A stretch of DNA of 64,000 nt, from the NCBI GenBank assembly GCA_900608495.1, contig UWYT01000325.1:1-64000 (forward strand). The letters run 5' to 3'. Positions within the stretch are counted from its first letter, which is position 1. Each line of letters opens with the position of its first letter. A program made the translations under genes and the position numbers. Of this stretch, positions 28,376-37,472 are shown in pieces. Under the pieces are notes generated by a model. It worked only from the letters and a program-made list of their open reading frames with translations. It had not been told where the DNA came from and did not search any database. Source of the DNA: Olavius algarvensis spirochete endosymbiont (GTDB lineage: Bacteria > Spirochaetota > Spirochaetia > DSM-2461).

Positions 28376-31129
28376 TCAGGCGCCGCAGCACTGTTTATGC
28401 TTTTTCCCACTTCCGCAGGGGCAGGGTTCATTTCTTCCAATCTTGGGTGCAACTCGCTTAATCTGAGTGCCCTTTGCACTAGCCTCATGACGCTCTCCAA
28501 TTCTTATCGCGGCGCTGGGATTTATCAAGGACGACATTGATTTATGCGATGCCACCACAGCCATGTGTTCGGGAATCTCGCGATTTTCACCGTGTTGCAT
28601 GTGTACCCTGAATATTTTGCGGGCGATATCGATATGTAGGTTTTCCAGCATGGTGTCGAATAATTCAAAACCTTCGTTCTTATACTCGGTGAGGGGGTTT
28701 TTCTGTGCATAGGTTCGGAGGCGAACCGATTCACCAAGCGCAGTTAGTTCCTCGAGGTGATCTTGCCAACGCTTGTCAATCTGCCTTAAGTATTCATATC
28801 GTATGAACAATTTAATCTGCCGCGCGCCAATAGCGGATTTTTTCTCCTCGATATCGTTTTGTAAATAAAACCTGACGATTTCCTGAATTCTTTCGGGATT
28901 TGTGTGAACAGTTATTTCCTCATCGGGAGAGCCACGGAAGTTGAAATTCTGAAGGAGTCGTTCACCCAACCTGGCCAAGGCAGTTTTCGGTTCGCTGCGT
29001 CTGTCCTCTATGTAATCGTCGATTAGCACCTGGAGTATTTCTTTGCCAGTATCGAGTAACATTTTATCAAGGTTCTCACCGTACAGAATTTTGTTTCTAA
29101 TGGAATAGATTGCGGTTCTTTGTTTACTTACAACATTGTCATATTCAAGCAGGTGCTTCCGTATTTCGTAATTCCTGTCTTCTACGCGTTTCTGAGCCCT
29201 TTCGAGGGATTTGTTGATAAGGGGATGGTAAAGAGCCTCGCCGCCACCCATCCCCAGACGAGCCATAGTTGTTCGGAAGCTTTCACCTCCAAATAGCCGC
29301 ATTAAGTCATCTTCGAGAGAAATATAGAATCTGGAATACCCCGGATCACCCTGACGACCTGAGCGCCCTCGCAGCTGGTTGTCTATGCGCCGAGATTCGT
29401 GCCGCTCCGTGCCCAAGACATAGAGGCCTCCCAACTCAATAACTTCCCTGTTTTGAATCTGCCACTTCATGTATTCCTCATCGAGAATTTTTCTGTATTC
29501 CTCTTTGCTGCAATCTTCTCCGCAGCGCCTTTTGGCCCTGAATTCGGCATTCCCTCCGAGTTTGATATCAGTGCCACGCCCCGCCATGTTGGTTGCGATT
29601 GTTACAGCGCTCTTTGCACCTGCTTCGGCTATAATCAACGCCTCCCGATGATGATTTTTCGCATTGAGAATTTCATGTTTTATTCCTCGTCTTTCCAGGA
29701 ATTTTGCGAGTTTCTCAGATTTTTCAACGCTCACTGTCCCTACTAGTATTGGCTGCCCCTTTTCATGAATCGCAACAATCTCATCGCAGATTGCTTTGAA
29801 TTTATAGTCGTCGTTTAAGAATATAATGTCATCTTCATCCATTCTGTTTACTGGGAGATTTGTCGGAATCACCACCACATCGAGGTTGTAAATTTTACCG
29901 AATTCACGAGCCTCGGTGTCGGCGGTGCCTGTCATCCCAGAAAGCTTCCTGTACATTCGAAAATAGTTTTGAAAGGTAATAGTAGCCAGTGTTTTGTTCT
30001 GTCGAGCTGGTCTTATGCTTTCTTTTGCCTCAATCGCCTGGTGAAGTCCATCGGAATACCGTCTACCATGCAGAATGCGTCCGGTAAACTCATCCACAAT
30101 TTGAACCTTACCTCCTTGAACTACATAATCCCTATCTCTTCCGAATAGTCGACGAGCTCTCAATGCCTGGGTGAAATAGTGAATGAATTCGAAGTTTTCC
30201 TCGTCGAAAAGACTGCCCTTTCGAAGTAATCTCTCTGTTGTCAGAATGGTTTCGATGCTATTCATTCCTTCGTTGGTAAAGACTACCCGTTTACTTTTCT
30301 CATCGAGTTTATAATCACCCACGGCCTGGGTTCCGGTGATGGGATCATCGTGTGGATAGTTGCCAGTGGCCGGGTCCTTTTCGCATTCCTGCAATTTTGT
30401 TGCTAATTTGTTAACCTTGATATACTTGGCGACATCTTCTTCAATGGGCCCGGAAATAATAAGCGGGGTTCTTGCCTCGTCAATCAGGATTGAATCTATC
30501 TCATCAATTATCGCATAATAGTGGTGTTTCTGAACCTTGGAACCCTCATCCCATTTCATGTTATCGCGAAGGTAGTCGAATCCCAATTCATTATTCGTCC
30601 CATAAGTGATATCTTTGGAGTATTCAATCAGGCGATTTTCCGGGTCCATATTGGAAAGAACTGAACCCACACTTACCCCAAGAAGGGTATATGCTGGTTT
30701 CATCCAGTTGGCATCGCGTTCGGCCAGGTAGTCATTGACGGTGACGATATGAACTCCGAAACCCGGGAGACTGTTCAGATATGCTGCGGCTATACTGGCG
30801 AGAGTCTTGCCCTCGCCAGTTTTCATTTCAACAATTTTCCCTTGGTGCAATACGATTGCTCCGAGCATCTGTACATCATAGGGCCTCTCTCCAAGCGTGC
30901 GGCGGGCTGCTTCTCTGGCAAGCGCGAATGCTTCGGGCAACAGATCATCACCATTTTCGCCTTTTTTGAGGCGCGATTTCAGAATTTTGGTTTGTCTCGA
31001 GAAATCCTCATCCGCAAGGCTCAGGGCCCATGATTCCAGACTGTTTACCCTGTGCAGTATCGGCATCAATCTCTTTAAATCCCTATCGTGTTTCGTTCCG
31101 AAGAGGGCGGCAAGGAAGTGATTACTCAT
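28376..31129 (-). CDS. secA: Preprotein translocase ATPase SecA
   Basis: The motor that pushes preproteins through SecYEG. At 917 residues it has the full set: Walker A MKTGEGKT at about residue 105, the DEAD-motor region (IIDEIDSILIDEARTPLII), the preprotein cross-linking domain, motif regions TNMAGRGTDIKLGG and QLRGRSGRQGDPG, and a C-terminal SEC-C zinc motif (CPCGSGKKHKQCC) that binds SecB or ribosomes. ATG 31129 is chosen. There is no Shine-Dalgarno sequence at a useful distance, and a promoter-like sequence ends just before the ATG, so a leaderless transcript is possible. It is convergent with the M23 gene (13 bp apart). Confidence 0.97.
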   Translation of the reverse strand: MSNHFLAALFGTKHDRDLKRLMPILHRVNSLESWALSLADEDFSRQTKILKSRLKKGENGDDLLPEAFALAREAARRTLGERPYDVQMLGAIVLHQGKIVEMKTGEGKTLASIAAAYLNSLPGFGVHIVTVNDYLAERDANWMKPAYTLLGVSVGSVLSNMDPENRLIEYSKDITYGTNNELGFDYLRDNMKWDEGSKVQKHHYYAIIDEIDSILIDEARTPLIISGPIEEDVAKYIKVNKLATKLQECEKDPATGNYPHDDPITGTQAVGDYKLDEKSKRVVFTNEGMNSIETILTTERLLRKGSLFDEENFEFIHYFTQALRARRLFGRDRDYVVQGGKVQIVDEFTGRILHGRRYSDGLHQAIEAKESIRPARQNKTLATITFQNYFRMYRKLSGMTGTADTEAREFGKIYNLDVVVIPTNLPVNRMDEDDIIFLNDDYKFKAICDEIVAIHEKGQPILVGTVSVEKSEKLAKFLERRGIKHEILNAKNHHREALIIAEAGAKSAVTIATNMAGRGTDIKLGGNAEFRAKRRCGEDCSKEEYRKILDEEYMKWQIQNREVIELGGLYVLGTERHESRRIDNQLRGRSGRQGDPGYSRFYISLEDDLMRLFGGESFRTTMARLGMGGGEALYHPLINKSLERAQKRVEDRNYEIRKHLLEYDNVVSKQRTAIYSIRNKILYGENLDKMLLDTGKEILQVLIDDYIEDRRSEPKTALARLGERLLQNFNFRGSPDEEITVHTNPERIQEIVRFYLQNDIEEKKSAIGARQIKLFIRYEYLRQIDKRWQDHLEELTALGESVRLRTYAQKNPLTEYKNEGFELFDTMLENLHIDIARKIFRVHMQHGENREIPEHMAVVASHKSMSSLINPSAAIRIGERHEASAKGTQIKRVAPKIGRNEPCPCGSGKKHKQCCGA

Positions 31130-31136
31130 TATTGTC

Positions 31137-31166
31137 AAGATACTTCCGTGTTGGATAACCAGTCAA
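31137..31166 (-). promoter_or_regulatory. Candidate secA promoter
   Basis: Minus-strand TTGACT (complement of 31161-31166), an 18-bp spacer and TATCTT (complement of 31137-31142). The expected transcription start is at about 31130, one base from the ATG at 31129. Confidence 0.5.
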
Positions 31167-31180
31167 GCTGACAGCTAAAA

Positions 31181-31210
31181 TTGACAGCCGTGGCTGGCTC
31201 TCGCTAGGAT
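31181..31210 (+). promoter_or_regulatory. Candidate promoter of the lipoprotein gene
   Basis: Perfect TTGACA at 31181-31186, an 18-bp spacer and TAGGAT at 31205-31210. The start of transcription would be near 31217, which rules out ATG 31214 as start codon and leaves ATG 31232 with GGAGG just before it. The -35 boxes of this promoter and of secA are only 14 bp apart, back to back. Confidence 0.55.
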
Positions 31211-31231
31211 AGCATGCAAGTTGGAGGCTGG

Positions 31232-32395
31232 ATGATTAAGCTGCGAGTTTCGATGAGCTTTGTGTTAGTGGGCTTGACACTGATTACTCTGCTCGCCTCA
31301 TGTACTGTTGGCGCTGAGTTAGGATTGGAACGCCACGACCTATTCGATATCTCTCTTGGCACATTGCCCGGTGAACTGGATTGGTTCTATCGCGGTAGTG
31401 CCGCCGGCATGGTGGATATTCACACGAGAGATGGACTTATATACATTTCCAGTAGCCGCAGAGGCAAGGTAATGATATTCAACTCCTATGGCGATCTTCT
31501 AACCATTGTTTATGATCCGTCGAGAAATCCCGTTCCAGACAAAGCTGGCGGACTCAACAGCTCAGTTTCTAGTTGGTCATTTAATTCACCCCAAATAATT
31601 ACCGCCTTCAATGAAGGATTCCTAGTCGGAGATAGGATTGAGGATAGACCTCGAGAGGAACCTGCAGATAACGGACAGTTCACAATGTTTAATCAAGTTG
31701 TTCTGCGATTTGACAGGGAAGGGAAATATCTAGGGCATCTGGGTAGAGAAGGCCTTGGCGGATCGCCTTTCCCTGACATATTCGCCATTGATATTCGCCA
31801 GAATGGTGACATAGTTGTTACTTGCCATCTCTTAATCTCTGGAACTTGGATTAGCTACTGGTATACTGAAGATGGTTTCCCTGTTACAACGATTCAAATC
31901 AGAAAGAATCAATTGCCAGATGTTATGGATGACAAGGATGTCATCATCCAGGCTGTCAGACCCGATCCGAAGCAGTGGGCTTTGCACTTGAAGGCAGATT
32001 TTTATAACAAAATGGAGCCGGGCAGGGAACTGAAGGCAAGACTCTACACCTTGAGCTTATCCACTCTTGAATATACCGAATCGATAAGCCTTCCTTATAC
32101 CGAGGGATTTACAGATTTGGGCTATCCTCTTGGCCTCCCTGAATACCTGGGGACGACATTGAATGGAAGCCATGCGATGTTATATCCGGAAGGTTCGAAT
32201 ACTTATCGAATTTCCATGATAGATGCACAAGGTCGTGTCACTCATAACAGTCGACTCGAGATAGTCGATGATTCAAAGATTTATCGTCGCTTCAAAATTC
32301 AGAATAACGGTCTTCTAACAGGCATATTCTTTGGCAATTCCAGGGCTATGATTTCATGGTGGCGTTTGGATGAAATTCTGAAAAAAAGGCAATAG
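31232..32395 (+). CDS. Lipoprotein with beta-propeller-like body
   Basis: A 387-residue protein with a lipoprotein signal peptide ending in the lipobox LLASC (Cys at about residue 24). The body is beta-rich with NHL/propeller-like strands (GLIYISSSRRGKVMIFNSYG, VLRFDREGKYLGHLGREGL). Proteins of this layout are conserved in spirochaetes. ATG 31232 is preferred over ATG 31214 because GGAGG (31223-31227) lies just upstream and the candidate promoter would start transcription after 31214. It would be anchored in a membrane facing the periplasm or outside. No ligand or enzyme motif was identified. Confidence 0.78.
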   Translation: MIKLRVSMSFVLVGLTLITLLASCTVGAELGLERHDLFDISLGTLPGELDWFYRGSAAGMVDIHTRDGLIYISSSRRGKVMIFNSYGDLLTIVYDPSRNPVPDKAGGLNSSVSSWSFNSPQIITAFNEGFLVGDRIEDRPREEPADNGQFTMFNQVVLRFDREGKYLGHLGREGLGGSPFPDIFAIDIRQNGDIVVTCHLLISGTWISYWYTEDGFPVTTIQIRKNQLPDVMDDKDVIIQAVRPDPKQWALHLKADFYNKMEPGRELKARLYTLSLSTLEYTESISLPYTEGFTDLGYPLGLPEYLGTTLNGSHAMLYPEGSNTYRISMIDAQGRVTHNSRLEIVDDSKIYRRFKIQNNGLLTGIFFGNSRAMISWWRLDEILKKRQ

Positions 32396-32493
32396 ATGCG
32401 ATCGCATTTTCATCGGACACGGGTTGCCGCTGCTTAGGCGAAACCATTTAGCCGAATGGTGTATATGCGGGATAAAAGAGTATATATGAAGAG

Positions 32494-32522
32494 TTGACAA
32501 CGAATTTGAATAGGTGTAGTTT
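32494..32522 (+). promoter_or_regulatory. Candidate sigma-70 promoter
   Basis: TTGACA at 32494-32499, a 17-bp spacer and TAGTTT at 32517-32522. The GTG start at 32543, with AAGGAG at 32529-32534, follows at a normal distance. A small inverted repeat, ACCATT/AATGGT at 32443-32460, lies upstream. Confidence 0.5.
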
Positions 32523-32542
32523 TGTCATAAGGAGTTAGGACT

Positions 32543-32959
32543 GTGTTTCAATTATATCTATTGACTGTGCTTACAAATATCTTGGTGGGGTTCGCATTGG
32601 CGAGGGAATTTATAAGCGCACGCTTTGAGCGATTCTCCGAACACACTAATTTTATGAACAATGGTCTCTACCGGATAGTACTTGTTGCAGCAAGCATTCT
32701 GATTGGTTTTATCAATCTCTTTTCCATTTATCCGGAGGATATTGCCGTATTAGGAGATTTATTGCCGAGTTTAGCAGGAATTGTCGCTGGGATTTTGCTG
32801 TTAGTGGACTATCTTCGAAACCGCATTGCGAAAACAGAAACCACTGAAATTGCCGAAGAAGTTGAGCAAAACTCCGCCCCCTATCTGAGTATTGTCGGTA
32901 TCGGTTCTGTGATTATCGGCATTCTGCACGCGGTGTTCCCGAAGGCTCCACTACTTTAA
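32543..32959 (+). CDS. Small multi-span membrane protein
   Basis: A 138-residue hydrophobic protein with about four membrane spans: residues 2-20, 45-62, 68-90 and 115-132. A short charged loop (RNRIAKTETTEIAEEVEQN) separates the third and fourth. GTG 32543 has AAGGAG 8 nt upstream and a promoter before it, so it appears to be an expressed single gene. I recognise no family. It is flanked downstream by a repeat-bearing gap. Confidence 0.75.
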   Translation: MFQLYLLTVLTNILVGFALAREFISARFERFSEHTNFMNNGLYRIVLVAASILIGFINLFSIYPEDIAVLGDLLPSLAGIVAGILLLVDYLRNRIAKTETTEIAEEVEQNSAPYLSIVGIGSVIIGILHAVFPKAPLL

Positions 32960-33170
32960 TGCATACCTCCGTCGTAAGGCCTGCGATGGAGATACGGTTT
33001 TCATGATGCGCCGAATACCCTCTGAGAGATAGGTTTGTGGGAGTTTTCCGGTGGGGAAACTAAAGCCGTGAAAATCCGAAGGACGCTCTGTAGCTGGGCT
33101 TGAGGAGACAGGGCGATTGCTGTTGAGACGAGCGGGGTAGTTTTTTTCATGAAAACGAGCAATACACACT

Positions 33171-33202
33171 CATCGCGTTCAATGTCCATCGCGTTCAATG
33201 TC
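33171..33202. repeat. Tandem duplication of a 16-bp word
   Basis: CATCGCGTTCAATGTC is repeated exactly and without gap at 33171-33186 and 33187-33202. It may be a replication-slippage duplication. Confidence 0.8.
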
Positions 33203-33221
33203 GAAATCATGAATTCGACAT
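33198..33221. repeat. Inverted repeat beside the tandem duplication
   Basis: ATGTCGAA (33198-33205) and TTCGACAT (33214-33221) are exact reverse complements around an 8-nt loop. There is no T run on either side, so it is not an obvious terminator. Confidence 0.6.
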
Positions 33222-33323
33222 CCGTCCCCATCCTTCGGGAAAACTATGCATGTGACTGGACTAGGGATTGATAGGCTCCGAGATCCGTCACTTGTGAAAT
33301 CGGGGATAAGGGCTTGCTGGGCG

Positions 33324-33818
33324 CTATTTACCGGGTTTGGAGATAGGTGGTCCGAACAAATCCTTCAGCCTTTTTTTGGAAGATGATTGGATATCTAGCG
33401 GGGGTGTCGCGAATTTCTTAAATTCCTCTATTTCCCTAACGTATATTTCCCGTTCATTGTCTTCATGGAATCCCTGCGAAAACCACGAATTCAAATCTTC
33501 CAAGTATTCACGAACTGGTGAAATACTGAACCTGAACCAACATTCACGGCCGTTTATAAGCTTCCTCAACCGCTCTCCCGCTATTGCGAGGTTATCAACG
33601 ATTTCTCGCAGACCGTTGCGCACCCCTCCGAAATATGCAGTTTCTGTTTTGAGTAGCAGCAAGTTTTTTGTTTTGAGAATCCAAAGCTGAAAAATGCCGG
33701 CTTCAGAGGGTATCAGTCGGTTGATCACCCAGCGATCCATCACCCCCCACGGTGACCAATAAATGGTGTAATGCATCTTATATTTAAGTTCTTCCCGGAT
33801 AATATTCCACTTACTCAT
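33324..33818 (-). CDS. Hypothetical protein downstream of glgC
   Basis: A 164-residue soluble protein rich in aromatic and charged residues (for example YTIYWSPWGVMDRW and CWFRFSISPVREYLEDL). It has no signal peptide or membrane span and a proline/lysine-rich C-terminal tail. ATG 33818 follows the glgC stop by a few bases, so the two are co-transcribed. A role near glycogen metabolism is only suggested by position. I recognise no domain. Confidence 0.7.
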   Translation of the reverse strand: MSKWNIIREELKYKMHYTIYWSPWGVMDRWVINRLIPSEAGIFQLWILKTKNLLLLKTETAYFGGVRNGLREIVDNLAIAGERLRKLINGRECWFRFSISPVREYLEDLNSWFSQGFHEDNEREIYVREIEEFKKFATPPLDIQSSSKKRLKDLFGPPISKPGK

Positions 33819-33825
33819 CAATCAC

Positions 33826-35103
33826 TCATATGGTAGTCCCATCGGCAATTACGGCTCCCTTCAATATGATGATAATGCCATCTCGTATGGCATATCCATT
33901 GAAGTCTCCATCTTCACGCATTAATGTATCTATTCCTATTCTACAACCTCTGCCGATTCGAGCGTTCTTGTCAATTATAGCGCCGCGGATCATTGAGTCG
34001 GCGCCGATGCCGATATGTGGAATTTTATTCCTTACATTCGATATTTTTTCTTCTTCGGTTTCATAGAAATCAGCCCCCATAGCATACACTTCCTCGAGAG
34101 TCGCTTTGGAATCAATAATGGTTCTAATCCCGATTAGACTGCGATCAATATGGGCGTCGGTGATGATTGAACCTTCAGAGGCAATGCTGTTTCTCAACGT
34201 GCTTGAGTTTATTTTTGTCGGTGGCAAATCCCGCCGGTGCGTATAGAGAGGACTTTCCTGATCGTAAAGATTGAAGTGCGGGAAAGGCGAGCCAAGGTTT
34301 ATATTGGCTTCGTAAAAGCTTCGTATAGAACCTATGTCTTCCCAGTATCCGCGATAGATGTATGCCATTACATTGAAATTCTCTATGGAATCAGGAATTA
34401 TTTCTCTGCCAAAATCAGTACTGACGCAGTCTAGCGCCTTTTCCATAACTTCGGCGTCAAAAATATAAATACCCATGGAAGCAAGGTATTCGCGTCTCTC
34501 TTTCCTGTCGCCATCTGTTATGCTTTTTTCGGGGATTTTATAAGCGCTGATATCTTGCTCTGGATTTGGTTTTTCCAGGAATGCATTGATGTGATTTCCT
34601 GCATCAATCTGAAGGATGCCTAGTTCTTTAGCAGCAGACTGCGAAACAGGCGTTGCGGCTATGGTAACCTGAGCGCCGGATTCGATATGCTGTGACATGT
34701 ATTCGTGGAGGTTCATCCTGTAGAGTTGATCCCCGGAGAGTACAATGTAATGACTCGGTTTTTGGATCCTGAAGTGATCGAGATTTTTCCGAACGGCATC
34801 GGCGGTGCCACCATACCAGCTTTCGTGATGAAAAGTTTGTTCCGCAGCCAGGATTTCACAAAAATCTCTACTGAAGGGATCGAAATTATAAGTTCTTCCA
34901 ATATGGAGATGGAGGCTTGCTGAGTTGAATTGGGTTAGCACATAGATTTTACGAAACCCTGAATTAATACTGTTGCTAATCGGGATATCCACCAGCCTGT
35001 ATTTGCCTCCAAAGGGGCATGATGGCTTTGCCCTGTCCTTCGTTAGCGGATAAAGTCTGGTTCCCTTACCCCCCCCCAGTATTATTGTCAGCGTTTTATT
35101 CAT
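33826..35103 (-). CDS. glgC: Glucose-1-phosphate adenylyltransferase (ADP-glucose synthase)
   Basis: It makes ADP-glucose from ATP and glucose-1-phosphate, the first committed step of bacterial glycogen synthesis. The nucleotide-binding start (LGGGKGTRLYPLTKDRAKP) is intact, followed by the sugar-phosphate site regions (FLEKP and YWEDIGSIRSFYEAN). A left-handed beta-helix with hexapeptide repeats forms the C-terminal quarter. At 425 residues it has normal length. GGAGG lies 5 nt before ATG 35103. glgA is encoded 3.6 kb away, on the same strand but in a different operon. Confidence 0.94.
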   Translation of the reverse strand: MNKTLTIILGGGKGTRLYPLTKDRAKPSCPFGGKYRLVDIPISNSINSGFRKIYVLTQFNSASLHLHIGRTYNFDPFSRDFCEILAAEQTFHHESWYGGTADAVRKNLDHFRIQKPSHYIVLSGDQLYRMNLHEYMSQHIESGAQVTIAATPVSQSAAKELGILQIDAGNHINAFLEKPNPEQDISAYKIPEKSITDGDRKERREYLASMGIYIFDAEVMEKALDCVSTDFGREIIPDSIENFNVMAYIYRGYWEDIGSIRSFYEANINLGSPFPHFNLYDQESPLYTHRRDLPPTKINSSTLRNSIASEGSIITDAHIDRSLIGIRTIIDSKATLEEVYAMGADFYETEEEKISNVRNKIPHIGIGADSMIRGAIIDKNARIGRGCRIGIDTLMREDGDFNGYAIRDGIIIILKGAVIADGTTI

Positions 35104-35125
35104 GGCACCTCCAGTTTAAGCTTAA

Positions 35126-35154
35126 TTTATCGCCAATTGCGCTAATCTTAGCAA
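35126..35154 (-). promoter_or_regulatory. Candidate glgC promoter
   Basis: Minus-strand TTGCTA (complement of 35149-35154), a 17-bp spacer and GATAAA (complement of 35126-35131), ending about 20 bp before the glgC start. It overlaps the candidate mrfA promoter on the other strand. Confidence 0.45.
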
Positions 35155-35166
35155 CACATACATAAT
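35137..35166 (+). promoter_or_regulatory. Candidate mrfA promoter
   Basis: A weak TTGCGC at 35137-35142, an 18-bp spacer and a good CATAAT at 35161-35166, only 5 bp before ATG 35172. No Shine-Dalgarno sequence precedes mrfA, so transcription may begin at or next to the start codon. Confidence 0.4.
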
Positions 35167-35171
35167 AACCT

Positions 35172-37472
35172 ATGCCTCTGCAAGAACTACTACAAGAATT
35201 AAAGAGAAATCGCTCATTCAATGAACATATTACCCAATGGTTGGTGATGCCGCCGAAAAAAGGAATCTATAGCGACCTGCCATCCGATATTTCTCCGAAG
35301 TTAACCTCGGGATTGGCCTCTCAGGGGATAGAGAAACTTTATTCTCATCAGGCGGAGAGCTGGAGTTGCATACGTGCCGGCAGCGATACGGTTATTGTAA
35401 CCCCGACGGCGTCTGGCAAATCACTTTGCTACAATCTTCCCATACTGCAAAGCTTACTTGAAAATCCCGCTGCCCGGGCACTTTATCTATTTCCTACAAA
35501 GGCTTTGAGCCAGGATCAGCAGGCGGCATTGGATGAACTTGTATCGGATACAAAGATGCTGATATACACTTACGACGGTGATACGCCTTCTTCAATTCGC
35601 ATGGCCGCAAGGCAGGGCGGACGCATCATAATTTCCAATCCGGATATGCTCCACTCCGGGGTTCTACCTAATCATACCAAATGGACCCACTTTTTCAAAA
35701 ATCTGAGTTTCATCGTGCTAGACGAGTTACATATCTACACGGGAGTATTTGGCTCTCACATGGCGAATTTGTTACGTCGCCTTCTTAGGGTTTGTAAGTT
35801 TTACGGTTCAAACCCGGTTATAACAGCCGCCAGTGCAAGTATCGGGAATCCGGGAGAATTGGCACAATCACTTGCTGGTCGCTCCTTTACAGTAATCGAG
35901 AACAACGGCGCTCCATCAGGCGAGAAGCATCTTATTCTATACAATCCACCACTGGTGGATGCGGTTCAGGGCATACGCCGCAGCGTGATTTTGGAATCTC
36001 AACACCTCGCGATGACTTTTCTTAAGGCGGGAGTTAAGACGATAGTGTTCGCTCGTAGCCGTATCAATGCTGAATTGATAGCGAGTTATATCAATGACAG
36101 GTTCGCGAACGTATATAATGAAAACCAAAGAATCAAAGTAGAGTCCTATCGTGGTGGGCATCTGCCCAGGGAACGGCGGAACGTGGAAAAGGGTCTTCGC
36201 GATGGAAACATTCAGGGTGTTGTGTCAACAAATGCATTAGAATTGGGCATTGATATCGGAGGGCTGGATGCTGCTATTTTAGCCGGTTTTCCTTCTTCGG
36301 TGGCTTCGGCATGGCAGCGTGCAGGTCGTGCTGGTCGCTCGAACGATGTATCTGTTGCAATAATGATGGCTTCCTCCAGCCCGACAGACCAGTATCTAGT
36401 GCGCCACCCGGATTACTTTTTCTCTCGTTCGGTTGAATCTGCGTTTATCGATCCGTCGAATTTATATATCCTCGGAGATCATCTGAAATGCGCAAGCTTC
36501 GAAATACCCTTTGAGGAAAGTGAGAATTTCGGAGGCGATACCAGGGACCTGCTGGCATACCTCGAAGAGCAGGGGGTTCTTAGACATACATCAGGACGCT
36601 GGTTCTGGTCTGACCGATCCTATCCTTCCGAGCACATTTCCATGCGTGGCGGAGCAGATGAAAATGTTGCAATCATCGATGAAACAAAGGGCGCCAATCT
36701 TGTAATCGGCGAAATGGATAGCTATTCAGCCAGAGAAATGCTTCATAATGAAGCAATCTATCTGCATAGAGGCGAGCAGTATCAGGTAAATAGATTGGAT
36801 TTGGCCGGACGCCACGCCTATGTCGAGTCATGCAAGGTTAACTACTTTACTGACGCCATTGTGAAGCGCGATATCAAGGTACTCTCCGAAGATCTTCGCA
36901 GAGATGTAGCTGGATTACAGGAAAGACTGGGAGATCTTCTAATTCGCAGCGAGATTTCCAAATACAAGAAAATACGCTTCGGTTCTCATGAGAACATAGG
37001 CTACGGGAATGTTCATCTCCCCGAATATGAAATGCATACTCAAGGGGCTTTTCTGGCGTTTAACTCGGATTCGGCATCGAGACTTGCGTGGGAAGGGGTT
37101 CCAGAGTCGATGAAAATACCGGTACTCGGCCGAATTGCCACATTGATTCAGGTGGCGGCCCCAATTTTCCTTCTTTGCAGTATCAGAGATATAGGTGTTT
37201 CCGAACGAATACGCGATCCTCATCATGAATTGAGCGGCATATATGTTTTCGACAATTTTCCCGGTGGAATTGGTCTTGCTGAATCACTCATTGAACAGCT
37301 TCCCAGAATTTTGGCTGCAGCGTTGGATTTGGTATTAGTCTGCCCCTGCCAAACAGGTTGTCCTTCCTGCGTTGGCCCCAAAGATGAACGTGAGATTCAC
37401 ACACTTAACCCTAAGGAATTTACCGGGAAGTTCCTCGATGCGTGGATGCGCAACTTGAAGAAAGAAGTGTAG
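35172..37472 (+). CDS. mrfA: MrfA-type DNA repair helicase
   Basis: A 766-residue superfamily 2 helicase with Walker A TASGKSLCYN (about residue 75), DEAH-like box VLDELH, and motif VI QRAGRAGRS. A C-terminal DUF1998-type domain carries a Cys cluster (CPCQTGCPSC, about 723). This matches the Hrq1/YprA family. In Bacillus subtilis YprA (MrfA) works with YprB (MrfB) in a nucleotide-excision path that repairs mitomycin C damage independently of UvrABC. The partner gene follows directly, supporting the call. The gene is divergent from glgC, with a 68-bp shared control region. Confidence 0.88.
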   Translation: MPLQELLQELKRNRSFNEHITQWLVMPPKKGIYSDLPSDISPKLTSGLASQGIEKLYSHQAESWSCIRAGSDTVIVTPTASGKSLCYNLPILQSLLENPAARALYLFPTKALSQDQQAALDELVSDTKMLIYTYDGDTPSSIRMAARQGGRIIISNPDMLHSGVLPNHTKWTHFFKNLSFIVLDELHIYTGVFGSHMANLLRRLLRVCKFYGSNPVITAASASIGNPGELAQSLAGRSFTVIENNGAPSGEKHLILYNPPLVDAVQGIRRSVILESQHLAMTFLKAGVKTIVFARSRINAELIASYINDRFANVYNENQRIKVESYRGGHLPRERRNVEKGLRDGNIQGVVSTNALELGIDIGGLDAAILAGFPSSVASAWQRAGRAGRSNDVSVAIMMASSSPTDQYLVRHPDYFFSRSVESAFIDPSNLYILGDHLKCASFEIPFEESENFGGDTRDLLAYLEEQGVLRHTSGRWFWSDRSYPSEHISMRGGADENVAIIDETKGANLVIGEMDSYSAREMLHNEAIYLHRGEQYQVNRLDLAGRHAYVESCKVNYFTDAIVKRDIKVLSEDLRRDVAGLQERLGDLLIRSEISKYKKIRFGSHENIGYGNVHLPEYEMHTQGAFLAFNSDSASRLAWEGVPESMKIPVLGRIATLIQVAAPIFLLCSIRDIGVSERIRDPHHELSGIYVFDNFPGGIGLAESLIEQLPRILAAALDLVLVCPCQTGCPSCVGPKDEREIHTLNPKEFTGKFLDAWMRNLKKEV

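Larger units (their letters stand above)
32960..33323. other. Gap with short repeats, no gene seen
   Basis: No supported gene in 364 bp. A minus-strand open frame (33231-33001) has no ribosome binding site and no known product. The stretch includes a tandem 16-bp duplication and an adjoining inverted repeat (listed separately). Confidence 0.5.

Noticed and set aside
33001-33231. Minus-strand 76-codon open frame
   Set aside because: It includes the tandem repeat in its start region, lacks a ribosome binding site, and resembles no known family.
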